A stretch of 64,000 nt of DNA, taken from contig JAAEAF010003809.1 of assembly GCA_011037195.1 (NCBI GenBank), forward strand, positions 1 through 64,000. Direction: 5' to 3'. This document shows positions 11,720-22,740 of the stretch, piece after piece. Numbering within the stretch: position 1 is the first letter of the stretch; each line of letters starts with the position of its first letter. Position numbers and translations under genes: made by a program. This DNA is from Triatoma infestans (Eukaryota; Arthropoda; Insecta; Hemiptera; Reduviidae). The notes beneath the pieces are model-generated. The model was not told the origin of the DNA, did no database searches, and saw nothing but the letters and a program-made list of their open reading frames with translations.

Positions 11720-11840
11720 AGCTTTAGAGGCGAGACTACCCTGAAGAAGCCTATTGTAATATGGGCGAAATGTCTGGTTACAACAAACTATTGACGCGGT
11801 CTCAACCCGAAGACCTAAGTGTTTTGTAAGGTCGCGGAAG
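11720..11840 (+). repeat. Dispersed repeat shared with 25.7 kb; degenerate hammerhead-like core
   Basis: The stretch from ctgaagaagcc to ctaagtgttttg matches 25705-25815, with a long shared piece (attgacgcggtctcaa) and many differences elsewhere. At 11741 ctgaaga, a pairable gcc...ggc segment and gaaa at 11767-11770 follow the order of a hammerhead ribozyme core, with tgtc at the expected cleavage position. Stem I is poor here. Penelope-like elements are known to carry such motifs, but no coding part of one is seen. Confidence 0.4.
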
Positions 11841-12129
11841 CTGAAAGATGATATTGAAATATTAACCTTCAGATCGCAGTACATTTTTTTTTTTTTGGCC
11901 GCATCCTTATTAAACATCATTATCCATATCCAAGACACTTTTTATTGACACTTTGACCTTAGAGAAATATCCTGTTTACGATATAAGGCCTAAGAGAAAT
12001 ATCCTGGTTTATATGGCGATTAAGTTCCTTGACTATCCATTGAAATGTTATCATGGAAAGCACCATATATTTGTTAATGAATGCTTTCTTATTTAATATT
12101 TTTACTTAATTTTTTTTTTATGATCTTAG

Positions 12130-12408
12130 GTAGAAATGGATTCACTGGAAAAGGCTAGCACTGCAATACAAGCGGACAGGTCTCTGCGATCTGTAGAATT
12201 GTACGACTCCATAGATACTTCATCCTGGCGTGACAGCAGCGGAGGAGCTACAACTGGCGGCGATGGAGGCGATGAAGCCATGGCCGATCTGGATTCATTG
12301 GAGGAGAACAACAGTACGGCATCAACAAGTGTAGCAGCAGCTTGTGCTGTAGTGGCTACTTCAGCCACAGCGATGGTCACTACAAACACCCGGGTACAGC
12401 CGCTATGA
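12130..12408 (+). CDS. Alternative last exon of coiled-coil scaffold-like protein
   Basis: A tgatcttag acceptor (ends 12129) opens a phase-0 frame of 92 codons to TGA at 12406-12408: a short helical start (VEMDSLEKASTAIQADRSLR), then SVELYDSIDTSSW, an acidic/Gly-rich stretch and an Ala/Thr-rich end. Joined to the donor at 6760 it replaces the 19-residue end of the short form. The local base composition is much GC-richer than the flanks, as in the other exons. The GC-rich signal does not stop at the TGA but continues to about 12490 in the next frame, so the true end may be longer. Confidence 0.65.
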   Translation, partial: VEMDSLEKASTAIQADRSLRSVELYDSIDTSSWRDSSGGATTGGDGGDEAMADLDSLEENNSTASTSVAAACAVVATSATAMVTTNTRVQPL

Positions 12409-12490
12409 TACAGGCGAGGGGTCTCAGCTGGTAGTGCCGCCACCACCCTGTCCCGGCAACATCAGCCGCAGGCCCCACTCACCCAGCTAA
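12354..12490 (+). other. Overlapping open frame continuing the coding signal past the stop at 12408
   Basis: One base out of register with the exon, the frame is open from just after a TAG at about 12351-12353 to TAA at 12488-12490. After the region of overlap it reads SRYDTGEGSQLVVPPPPC and then PGNISRRPHSPS, proline- and basic-rich like the tail encoded at 6.3-6.8 kb. GC content drops sharply right after the TAA. This could reflect a single-base indel in the assembly or allele, or a separate splice form using one of the several 'cag' acceptors nearby. Confidence 0.45.
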
Positions 12491-12817
12491 CTACTTCTGT
12501 AGTATCGTTGATTCAAAGATTTTCAAATAGAAAATGAATTGAAATACAGCGGGGGTATAAGACTGAGTCTTTGGATATTGGTTTCCTCAGGTTAATCAAC
12601 AACTTTGCTAATTTCCTTGGCACTATAGAAGAGAGGTATGATTTTTCATAGGTAGGCCCCCGAAAGACGGACTTGTTTAGATATTCTAGTACCCTCTTCA
12701 GTTTAGATATCCCTCTTCATTGTAAATTCCTCAGGGAAATATAAAAAACCCAAATCTTTGAGCCATTTATTCGGGAAACACCTCCATAATTACATGACAT
12801 CAAGAAAAAAATCATGA

Positions 12818-12823
12818 AATAAA
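12818..12823 (+). promoter_or_regulatory. Candidate poly(A) signal for the long isoform
   Basis: AATAAA about 330 bp after the TAA at 12490. No downstream GT-rich element is obvious, so this is only a positional candidate. Confidence 0.25.
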
Positions 12824-13001
12824 AGGCCCTTCTAACTTCCGAATATGTTCCTAATTTATTCTTTTTTGTTTTTTTGATCCGAAGAATACATCACTGAAAT
12901 TTGGCCAGTAAACCTTTAAATACCCTCTAAATATTTAGATTCTTCTGAGGAGACCGGTGTTGTGGACTCTGCAGATAATTGCTGAAAAAATGCAGAATAT
13001 G

Positions 13002-13147
13002 TCGAGCCATAGTTTTATTTATTTATTTTGGCAACCGCTTTCCGTTCTTACTGAACCATCTTTGAGGTAAACATTTATTGGCTTTGAATAAGGTTCAGTA
13101 AGAGAACCGAAACTGGTTGCCAAAATAATAATAAAACTATGTTTCGA
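13002..13147. mobile_element. Fold-back (inverted-repeat) element
   Basis: The arms 13008-13057 and 13092-13141 are near-perfect reverse complements: the left arm runs from catagttttattta through ttttggcaacc to cttactgaacc, and the right arm from ggttcagtaag through ggttgccaaaat to ataaaactatg. A loop of about 34 bp separates them. Pairing extends a few more bases at the base of the stem (gtcgag against tttcga). The structure resembles a miniature fold-back transposon; no target duplication could be fixed. Confidence 0.65.
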
Positions 13148-13639
13148 AATGCCTAAAAAAGAATTTTTTTAACCAACACACTACAGGCGACCTTGATATT
13201 GTTGCGGTCCTTGCTGGCCGATCGAAGGATCAATTACTGTCAAAAGCTATTCCATGCTTTACTTTTTACTCTAATGATTATCATCCCTGCTGTCTTTTTA
13301 ATTATCTTAAGTTTAGAGAAATATTTTTTTCACTATGTAAGACTCTTGGCATTTATTTTCAGTAAATAATTGTATTGTGTTAGAATTTACATTTTTTTAA
13401 AGATTAAATGATAAATCATAAATCCTGACATTCCCACCGCTTTGATGTATTCCTTTTCGTTGATTTGGCACTACGTTGAAATTCAGCTTCTCTACAGGCT
13501 TGTATTTATATTGCAATTCTGTTTGAGATAAAAAGCAAACCGTTATCATTCATTTTTTATTTTGTGTAGGAAAATTACTTTTTATTATTTGTCTTATGAA
13601 AGCTCCAACATAATTATCTGCAGACTGTTGTAATATTTG

Positions 13640-14212
13640 TTGTAAAATTGATTTAAAGTGCCAACATAAAATTTATTACAGCGTTTGTTCTTTAAAAGAA
13701 TTTTTTATTTTTTCCACGTCCAATTTTAAATAAAGTACCAACTAATATTTAATTATATTTTCAAATATGGTGCTAAAAAAAAATCAGCTTTGTACTCTTA
13801 AGACCTTTTTTTAAGAGAATACAACTCTCAAAAAACATGTAATTTTGCTAGATTCTAACTAAAAGTTATGAAGTTATTCCAGTACTTAGTAATTCCTTAA
13901 TTGTTGCTTTGTTGTTATTAATTTTAATGTTGACAAAATATGCACTCTTAGACTTCAAAAGAAAATATAAAAATGATTTTATCAACAAAATAATAAATGT
14001 AATAAATGTTATATTTAGAGTCATAACTTCTTCAAAAGCCAAAACTCTCTCGAAAAATCCGTGTTGCCAAGTAAGTGTAGCAGCTTAAAAAAAATTGTCC
14101 CCATTAGTCGACTTCAGTTTAATTCACACTATTATCATTTTTCAATTCTTTTTGGTAGAATAATTTTACTCTTTTTACTTTTTAATTATATAGCTGTGAT
14201 ATTGGGAGTTTT
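13640..14212 (+). repeat. Duplicated block, copy 2 (no SINE)
   Basis: Same order of sequence as 7847-8672 but uninterrupted at the SINE site (tatggtgctaaaaa at about 13765). It sits downstream of the last exon, so the duplicate is not tied to the gene and could be either a segmental duplication or two copies of an unnamed dispersed repeat. Confidence 0.8.
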
Positions 14213-16150
14213 TTTTAATAAATATATTTTAAAATTTATTTAAAAAAAAAAAAAAAATGAATAATTAAATTTGTCCAGATTGTGTCTGGAAAAATGTTGA
14301 ACAAAAACTTATCCCCCCTCCCCCTTTATTTTCTTTATTTTACCAAAGTTTTACTATTCAAAAAATATAATTTTTTTTTTTATTTATTATAAATGAAATA
14401 TATAAATAACAAATTCAACGTATTTTGTAAATAAATAAATAAAAAATATGTAAATAAAAGAAAATTAAATATTTACTAGATGTGACTAGTGTTTTAATTT
14501 TTTCAGAGTTTGACGATTGATGATCAGTTAATGTGCGATTTATTGTTTATTTTTTAAGATTTAAGTAAATAAAATTTAAAAATTATTAAAATTTCTCCTA
14601 AAAAAAAAAAAAAAAAAAGAAGAGGTATATATAGAACAAAATTAATAATATATTTAATTAATAATACATTATTAGACTGTTAATTAAAACTTTTATAGTG
14701 ATTGCTCACGAAACTATATATATTTATCTTTTATCAAATAAATATTTCCATCACAAAATTTTTGTAGTAGAGAAAATAAACAATGAAAAATTATATCAAA
14801 TAAATAAATGAATTCATTCATAAATACACACATTATATATTAAATATAGTAGATACATTTATATATATCTATATATTTGTATGTAAACTGTATTACATCA
14901 ATTACATCATTTTTTTATATTTATATATAAAGAGGATTTAAAAAAGAATATATTAATTACAGTAATGCATCGATTATCTGTATGTTATAAATTAATCAAA
15001 ATAAAAATCAAGACAGACTCATTTCAGTTTTATCGAATAGTCATGCTATAGAATATTGACTGTTTTGATTAGATCCAGTTTAGGTCTTTAAAAAGAATCG
15101 CCACTACTCTTGACTATTAAGACTATTTAAATTTGATTAAAATCCAAACAACCTGATGGGGTTGCAGTTTTGGATAATCGATGCTCTGTGATATTTTTTG
15201 TTTTTAACAGAATAAAAAACAAAAAATTAAAAAGTTACATATATATTGTAATGAAAATAATGTACTGAACTGTAATTTATTTAATAAGTAGTTAATTTAA
15301 GGAAAACAAAAATAAATTACATTCCTATTTTAGAAAAACAAAGTCTGTGGTTGAATGAAAATTTTAAAAATTAAAGGAAATAAATAAAATTTTTAAAAAA
15401 TTGTTGCAAGTAGCCATTTTAGTATTTCCAGATTTTTTTTTCCTTTATGGAAGTATGTAAATAATATAATATTGCAAGAAAATGAAATACAAATTATACT
15501 GTTTCCATAAATTTTTTAAAGACAAAATTTATGTGGACATTATATTTAATAATAATAATAATAATGTAGTATAGTGTTTTTTCCTCGCTGTTTTGGTTGA
15601 TCAATTTACAAGAAAAAGAAATAAAAGAAAAAATTTTCCATAAGTATTAAATATATTTGTTTAAAAAAAAAAGAGGATGTCTTATAATTTCCAGAAACTT
15701 GCTCCAAGCTGGTCCTTGTTTGGCATTCTTGCTTAACAATGGCCTAATAACAGACAAGACTTAGAAAAACGCTGTCATCCTGGCTCGAGTACTAAAAAAA
15801 TCTTCAGTATCCAGCCGTGGGACAGTGAGACAATGCTCTCTGGGTAGTTCTAGGGGAGAAATTGTTGAGAAATGAACTATTCCAGGATCATTCAACCCTC
15901 TATTCTTACATATGTTATTTGATAGATCTAACTCATCAGAAAGGGCCAGCTACAGTGAGACGAGATTTTAGGTATCAACTCAAATGAGACACCTCTTTCT
16001 CCTAAATCGTCAGGTGGTAATCTTAACCCAAATATTCTGTCTTCTGTAAAAGACATGGGAGCCTAGTCTCAGAGACTGTGCGACTCTCTCTCGCCGATTT
16101 TAAATAGTTATAGTCCGCGTTAAAACATCACTATTCCACCAATTTTGGAT
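14213..16150. other. AT-rich intergenic DNA without recognised genes
   Basis: From 14213 to about 15670 the sequence is extremely AT-rich with poly(A) runs (14235-14255, 14600-14618) and no coding content. From 15680 to 16100 composition becomes more balanced. The minus strand there has a short stretch reading LRLPPDDLGERGVSFELIP that could be a decayed retrotransposon, but it matches no family I can name. Confidence 0.5.
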
Positions 16151-16860
16151 TGCTTTCGAGGTTATACAGTGAGTATTATTAACGAATGAAAAGTCAGCTT
16201 CTTATAAGAAGAGTACATGTTTTATTTTTAGCAGAAACAATATGGAAAACGTCTTATATATTCTGCAACGTTTGAAAAGTAAGACTCCAGGCTGAAAACT
16301 TATGAGGAGATATTTTTGATTGTTTGTTAATATAAAAAAAGTCTGGTATGAAACACTCGCACAACTTTCTTCCACTGGGAAATGGCAAATTTTCTTCACA
16401 CATTCAATTCTTATTAGTGTTTAAAACTGTCGGCATTTTTTGGAGAAAATCACAAAAAACTGAAAAACCTGTTCAGTAGAGTCGCACTTCCGGTCAAACG
16501 ATTTTCTTTAAACTGGAAATTATGGCAACTTATTTAATTCTAAATACATGTTTAATGAAACTCGTTGAAGCCGTTTTAGAGAAAACTGAAAACTAATTTC
16601 AGTAAAACGCACTTCTGGTTGATGGATTTTGTCCAATGCCATAGTATACTACCTGAATGGAATACAAAGTTTTTAGCTTCCTGCAAATTTTTGATTTTTC
16701 AGATATTGTTTCACATACAGACCATTTTCTAAAAAAAACACTTTTTTAAACTCAGGACTCTTAACGTATTTCCAGTGAAACTATTTCGAAAATCTGGCAC
16801 GATCTCAATACTTCCTCTTACAATTATTTGCAAATGAAAGTATAACGCGGATTATAATCA
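16150..16860 (-). repeat. CCGGAA-family repeat block
   Basis: Minus-orientation copies of the dispersed family: a degraded hairpin block at 16346 (tatgaaacactcgcacaac), cacttccggtcaaac at 16486, and a block around 16700-16810 with ctcaggactcttaacg and tttccagtgaaactatttcg. No coding content. Confidence 0.65.
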
Positions 16861-17436
16861 TTAAAAAAAGTTAGTACAAAAATTCACCGCAAGATAGAAA
16901 CACCAACAAATCAAATATAATCCGTACCTCGGAAGGAAATGGCACCATGTCCATTTTTTTCGATTTTGAGTTATTGGCATCATCTTACTAATTTCTTGTT
17001 GCTTTTTCTAGAAGTATAAAGCAATATGTCCCACGTTTAATATTAAGCGATTTATCTGTTTTTAAAAAGCACTATCATACTTCATGGTTAAGGAGTAAAA
17101 GGCACTACATCATGGTTCCTTTTCGCTCTCAACGTTCCAATTTTGTTGAGCACCATGTCCAGATAGTGCATTGTTTCAGTACTTCAGGGAGGCATGTCAG
17201 AACTTGTTCATTAATTTCGTTTTTCAATCTTTCTTTTGTTTTTTAATATTTCTTTAATTACTCTTTTTACACATCTGTAACTAAAGTTATTACTTGTAGT
17301 ATATCAGTTTTTTGTTTTTAATTAGGATTATCCCAAGCGTTTATTACTGAACAATTTATTTATTTTTTTCCAATTTGCCACTTAGTGTATATCTTTTTAT
17401 TTACCTGTGTAAAGTTAGAGCAAACTATAACAAATA

Positions 17437-17525
17437 ATGAACTATCATAAAGAATTTATTGAAAATTCTCGGGCAGGAAGAATGATAAAATGCTGCATTA
17501 AAGAAGCTAAAAAATACAAATCAAG
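17437..17525 (+). pseudogene. Possible first exon of the transposase-like gene
   Basis: ATG at 17437 opens 29 codons (MNYHKEFIENSRAGRMIKCC and on to KEAKKYKS) ending at a consensus donor, tcaag|gtaaga. A pyrimidine-rich acceptor, ctccgttgcag, lies at 17946-17956 just before the rest of the gene. The phases do not join cleanly (the spliced frame meets a stop), so either the copy has decayed or the exon is not real. Confidence 0.35.
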
Positions 17526-17955
17526 GTAAGAGAATTTTTAATGTCTAAGCTGAGAACAAAAAGATTTTTTGGTTATATTACAGATCGTTGTATGAGAATT
17601 TCTGTATTTGTATATTATTTCTGCGTTTAATATTTCTTCAAACTTCAAATATCGAAGGAATATCATCCATTGCTTAAAATTCTGCGATCTCTTCAACTAC
17701 TCGAACGATATTTCCATCAGCTTCGAAGTTAATTTAGGACATTTATTTCAATTCACTTCCGACATCTGCTTGAAAATATCTTCTGAATCCGAATTGCGAA
17801 CATCCTTCGCTTGAACCCATTAATTAATAAACTTACTTAGCTCCTGTATTTATTTTTTGTTCTCAGCATTTAAACTATAGTCTGTCTTATAAACTATTTA
17901 TGTAGTAGGGCTCGTATATTGTCATCTGTGATTATTCCTACTTTTCTCCGTTGCA

Positions 17956-20078
17956 GACAAGTTAAAAGAAATTCATCGTAGAATGCAAGGAGCTCCTGTG
18001 CCAGACAAAGATTCCTTAGTTTCTGGAACCAGATGCAATACTAATACTTATATCAACGACCAGGTTACATATACTAATACGGAACTGACAGATACTTGTC
18101 AGCAGAGCTCAGAAACAGACTATTAAACAATGACTTATACTTAAGCAAGGAATTAGATGACTCAGACAATGATCCAAATTATGAAGAATCTGACATGAGA
18201 TCAGATTCAGATGATGGATATTCAGTACAGAACAATAAATATAAAAGGAAGGTTGTTGACAAGACAGATATTGTAAGAGAAGGTAAGAAACGAGTAAGAA
18301 AGCCGCAGCAGTATTATGTAACAAACGCAAGACTCTGTATGCAGGAGGAAAGAAACATATTAATAAGATGGGCAAGACTTTCCCAGCTAAAAATTTAAAA
18401 CCATTTTGTACCTGTAAGTTTCGATGCTTGGAAAAGATGAAATTGGCAGATGTAGATGTGCATCAGAACATATTAGGCTAGCAATATTCAAAGAATATTG
18501 GGATGAAAATAAAGATGTTGATGTTAAACGACAATTTATTAGTTTTTGTGTGGAGGTTAAACCAATCGAAAGATCACGGAAAAGAGATGGCAGTAAACCA
18601 AAAACAAATTCATTAATTTATACATTTATGATAAAAAAATCAAAAAATTAAAGTATGCAAGGTAATGTTTCTGAATACACTTTCCATTTCAAACAAAGTA
18701 GTAATTAATACTATTAAAAAAAGACAAGAAGGGGGGATAATAGAACAAGATTTAAGAGGAAAGCAATCTCCCATTGAATAAAACTCCACAAGAGGTTGTT
18801 GAATCAGTATACAACCACATAGCTTCATTCCCTTGTTATGAAAGCCATTATTGTAGAGAACGTTCAGAAAAAAAGTTTCTGGAACCTGGACTTTCAATTC
18901 AAGGTATGTATAGATTGTATTTAGAATAGTGCAAGGAAAATAATGTCGCCCAAGACAAAATTGCTAAAAAGTGGTTGTATGGTGAAGTATTCAACACCAA
19001 ATTTAATTTATCTTTCAAAGCTCCGGGAAAGGACACTTGTGATTCCTGTAGTTTATTTACGTCTCGCTTACAAAATAATGCTTCCGAAGAAGAAAGAGAA
19101 AAAATAAAAGCAGATCACAGCATTCATCTAGAAGAAGCAAAAAAAAGATACAATATGAAAAGTAATGATACATTTTCTGCTAAAAGTAATTTAACCATAA
19201 AGTACTGATTCCCGATCTTCAAAAGTGTCTTCCCACACCTGTTTTAATGAATTCTATAAGCTTCTATAAAAGAAAATTATGGACCTTTAATTTTACTCTT
19301 TACGATTCTGCTGATGGTTCAGCTAGTTGCGTAATGTGGGATGAATCAAAAGCAGGCCGTGGGGGAAATGAAATAGACTCTTCAATATTACGATTGGCGG
19401 ACCAAGTTATCCCAAATTCTACTGTTAATGAAATAACGTTAAGGACCGATAATTGTTACGGACAGAATAAAAAAATATCTATTATACTATGTTTTTTTTG
19501 GATACCTAATAAGTACCATCAAGTGAACGTTATTAATCAAAAATTCCTATTAAAGGGACACACCTATATGGAAGCCGATTCCGTTCATGCAGTTATTGAA
19601 AAGAAAAGATAAAAGGCTCAGGAATTAACAATTTTAACTCCATGGGAGTGGCAGCAATTGATTAGACAAAGCTCCAGTATATAAAGTATATAACATGGGA
19701 ATAGAAAATTTTAAAAATTTTAAGTCCTTAGATGACAAACCAAAGCCTCCTTTTGTTTACCGAAAATATGATAAATAAGAAATCTCTGCAATTATCTCAA
19801 TGCTGCCATCTGCAGGTGAAACAAGAACAATTTAGTACCCTTTTTGTCACAAGAAATTTTGAAGATAAAGATTTTAGAGAAATAAATCTTAGAAGAATAC
19901 TAGAAAAGAAGATATCAACCTTCCTCAATCCCTTGATATATTGTAGTAAAAGCCATCTTATTTCTGCACAAAAATATAATGATATTATATCCTACCAAGT
20001 GAATGTCACGCATTTTATAGGAGTCTGCAACATGATCATAACGCACCAGACTTTCCTGAAGAAGATGACTCTGATTAA
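17956..20078 (+). pseudogene. Frame-broken DDE-like transposase
   Basis: Collinear pieces in shifting frames cover: an acidic N-terminal part (18096-18398, DDSDNDPNYEES), a Cys-containing part near 18390-18460 (LKPFCTCKFRCLEKMKL), a conserved middle (about 18656-18720, VMFLNTLSISNKVV), a piece with ESHYCRE (about 18780-18900), EVFNTKFNLSFKAPGKDTCD (18975-19208, CxxC), then the catalytic-like region 19247-19612 with MWDESKAGRGGNEI, RTDNCYGQN and GHTYMEADSVHAVIE, and an acidic end (DFPEEDDSD) at the TAA at 20076. The D-E/D-N-x-x-GQN/D-x-V-H order is shared with a large set of uncharacterised arthropod proteins thought to be transposases. At least six frameshifts and stops make it inactive. Confidence 0.75.
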
Positions 20079-20599
20079 TAATTATTATTTTAAAATGTGT
20101 GTCATTCTTTATTTTGTTAGACTTTTTGTATTTTTTTTTTATGAAACCTAATAAAATAATAATTTTTTGATATTGGTAGTTTTTAGTTCAGTTTTTTTAA
20201 ACGAAGGCATTTGCGTTAGACTATCCCGAACAAAGTTAAATACAACTGATTTTACAGTAAATTAATCATTTGTAAATTCTCATTATTAATGAAGATTGTG
20301 TAAACAAAGAGGAGGACATGGTGCTTTTGTTTATATTTCAGACCTAAACTCTGAGCTACCTTGTAACTGAGAAAAGGCACTATGTCCAATTTTTTCAAAA
20401 TGGAGCTAAAAAAAATAATTTAAAGTATGGGAGTTAAAGGTGTCCAAACTATTGTAATAATTATGGCAACGTAGTACAGGAAAGAGTATAACATAAAAAG
20501 TAGAAGTAAAATGAATTTGAAAAATGTCTTTATTTAACTTTCCCGTAAAATTTGCATTTTGTGTCATGGTGCCATTTTCTTCTGAGGTACACATATAAT

Positions 20600-21370
20600 T
20601 ATGTTATTTGTAATTATTATGAAAATACCCGATGAAGTATTATATTTAAATTATAATAGAAATATATAAATTTGTTCCCTTCATTGACCACTATATAACT
20701 AATTAATACTAATGATCAGCAAATATCATTAATTATCAGCTTAATATTTGGATAATATTATTTTGAAAAAATATATATTATCAGATCAGAAGTTTATTTA
20801 CTTTTCCGCATGAGTATCTTATTCGTCTTAAAAAGATATGTGTTGACATCTGGTGGCAATTTTTATAACTACAAATATTTTATTTTTGGTTTTTAACAAA
20901 AAAAATAAATTTATAAATATAAATAATAAATTTTAGTGACAAGGAAAGTAACAAATTTATTATATATCTGTTGTAATTTAAATATAATAGTTCATCGGGA
21001 ATTTTCATAATTTCGTTTATATTATTATCTTTATCATGAACATAAATTTGTCATTATCTACATCATAATTAAATGATTTACAAATGACATTAAACTATGA
21101 ATTCCTAGGTTAGTTTAATACATTGCATCTTGTATGTAATATTTTTATATTTCTTTAAAGGTTTTCAAAATTTAGTTTTTTAGTTTATTGTTACCTCTTC
21201 AATCAGTTATCGAATCATTTTCATCATTAATTAATTCAAAATCTTTACCCAACATATATATTACATTCAAGAAACAGAAAGAAAAAGAAAAATATTTTTA
21301 TTTGCTCCGACAGCTTATTTGTTGCTGCCTTACAAAACAATACAAAACAAAATGTGTATATTTTCACAAA
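20600..21370. other. AT-rich intergenic DNA
   Basis: No gene or repeat boundary recognised. Short frames are low-complexity Lys/Phe/Ile-rich translations. Confidence 0.5.
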
Positions 21371-21374
21371 TATT

Positions 21375-21775
21375 TAATTAGTTGATAAATTTGGAAGTAT
21401 GTCCTGAGGTAGTTTTGGTAGTTTTAGTCGTCCTCGGGTAGTTTTCTGTCCAAGTTGGTGGTCTATTTCACCGTCGTTTATACTTTGTAAGTTGTCTAAA
21501 AATCTATGTGCTTCCTTTCTATGAAGTCTTTGATTGTTGAGATTTCTAATCTCTGTGGGGATTTGTTCATTCCGCATAAACCACGGTGCTCCCAAGGCGA
21601 TACGCAGTACTTTGTGCTTGCAATTTTTTCAATGCGGTTTTACTGCCGCACTCCATATGGGGCGGGCGTATGTCAGTAAAGGTTTAAATACTGATACATA
21701 AAGAAGTCCAGAGCGTTGCGGTTTTAATAGCGTCCGTCTGTTAATTAGTAAATAGAGCTATCTAAGAGTTTGGTA
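21375..21775 (-). pseudogene. 3' end of a jockey-like non-LTR retrotransposon ORF2
   Basis: On the minus strand, a first piece (LLKPQRSGLLYVSVFKPLLT, then YARPIWSAAVKPH) is the thumb/C-terminal region that follows reverse transcriptase in jockey-type elements, usually written LRPxLTYAxPxW. A stop and frame change lead to LRIALGAPWFMRNEQIPTEI, then HRKEAHRFLDNL, the usual 'APWFVRN...' segment and C-terminal helix. The endonuclease, RT core and RNA-binding ORF are absent, as expected from a 5'-truncated insertion. Confidence 0.65.
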
Positions 21776-21859
21776 AGCGTGTCTTTGATCAGCATCGTCT
21801 CTTTGTGTATGGCACTTTTAGATGTAGAAGAAGTTTTGAGTGACAACAAGGGCGGCGGT

Positions 21860-22740
21860 ATGGAGTGTACTGTCAGCCATATTGGACCCACGGTATCTCA
21901 TTTTACTCCTGTATTTTCCCTGGTATAGATTATGACTTTCTTAATTAATAATATGAAAAAGGAAAAACTGATAAGATTCCTAAAAAAACATTCGACCAAA
22001 AGGCATTGTAACAGACTCCACTCTATAGGACGGAGATTATACTGACACTAGTCAGGTATTTGACCGCAAAACAGCAGCACTAGTACAAAGTTTACAATGA
22101 TTTAAAACTGTAGTTGGTGGGGGTGGGGGTGGACTTTAATATATATATTTTGTCAAAGCTGGAGATTAGCGGTGTACTAACCCTTCTTATATGGTAGTGT
22201 GTTTTCCTCTTTGGAAACGTCAGGACCGTTGTAACACATACAAGTTCGCTGTGACGACAACCAATCTGCAAGAGGTAAAAGATTTTTATTACGTTACTCT
22301 TTGGTTAAAGAAATAATTTATATATATGTATAATTCACCTATAAATTTCTGTTGTTTTTTTTTTATATAAAAAATATATTTTTTTTTCACAGGATCTCTT
22401 TTATCATGTTTCACATATTCTTAATAACCACTTTACTTAAATTTTAACGTAAAAATTTCTTGTTCCTTAATTTCAGCTAAGATTAATTAAAAAAAGAGAT
22501 ATTAGAAAAATAATAAATTATAGTGTTTTTGAGCCAATGTTAACTTATACGTTTTGGCACCCGTGAAACTGAACTGGTAAATTCCTCGAAACTAGTTATT
22601 CATTATGTATTTGTTTCTAAATTGAAATAACAACAGTTTATTTAATTTAAAACCAATACAGATTAAATCTGATTTCAATCAAGTATTAAAGAGGATAAGG
22701 CCTCCCATTAATATATGGGATCAGAGTGGATGCGTCCTTT
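21860..22740. other. Intergenic DNA, nothing recognised
   Basis: A short G-rich tract (gttggtgggggtgggggtgg, about 22112) is the only visible feature. No coding or repeat family was assigned. Confidence 0.45.

Larger units (their letters stand above)
6820..12129 (+). other. Last intron, or 3' flank of the short isoform
   Basis: This 5.3-kb stretch separates the proline-rich exon from the exon at 12130. It contains SINE copies at 7985-8221 (sense) and 10097-10320 (antisense), a block at 7847-8672 that is repeated at 13.6 kb, and a repeat at about 11720-11840 shared with 25.7 kb. A somewhat GC-richer piece at 11270-11660 has no recognised homology. Open frames here (for example 9403-9708) have no family signature. 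Confidence 0.55.
16922..20592 (+). mobile_element. 3.67-kb DNA transposon with TIRs, 7-bp target duplication and broken transposase-like gene
   Basis: The ends are imperfect inverted repeats: left starts ccgtacctcggaaggaaatg, right (reverse complement) gtgtacctcagaagaaaatg, both continuing gcaccatg. Immediately outside lies atataat on both sides (16915-16921 and 20593-20599), a 7-bp direct repeat expected from a staggered cut. A 12-bp motif, ggcacyatgtcc or its complement, recurs at 16941, 17149, 20314, 20376 and 20562, all near the ends, and is a likely transposase-binding array. The interior carries a frame-broken gene (17437-20078) of a DDE-like protein type common in arthropods. The superfamily is not assigned; the intact boundaries and decayed gene indicate a formerly autonomous copy. 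Confidence 0.82.

Noticed and set aside
12126..12446. Minus-strand 106-codon frame opposite the last exon
   Set aside because: Shadow of the + strand exon with Ala/Ser/Thr-rich composition; no independent support.
16202..16399. 65-codon minus-strand frame
   Set aside because: Falls in a CCGGAA-family block; similar frames arise in other copies from the same repeat segments and are not conserved as protein.
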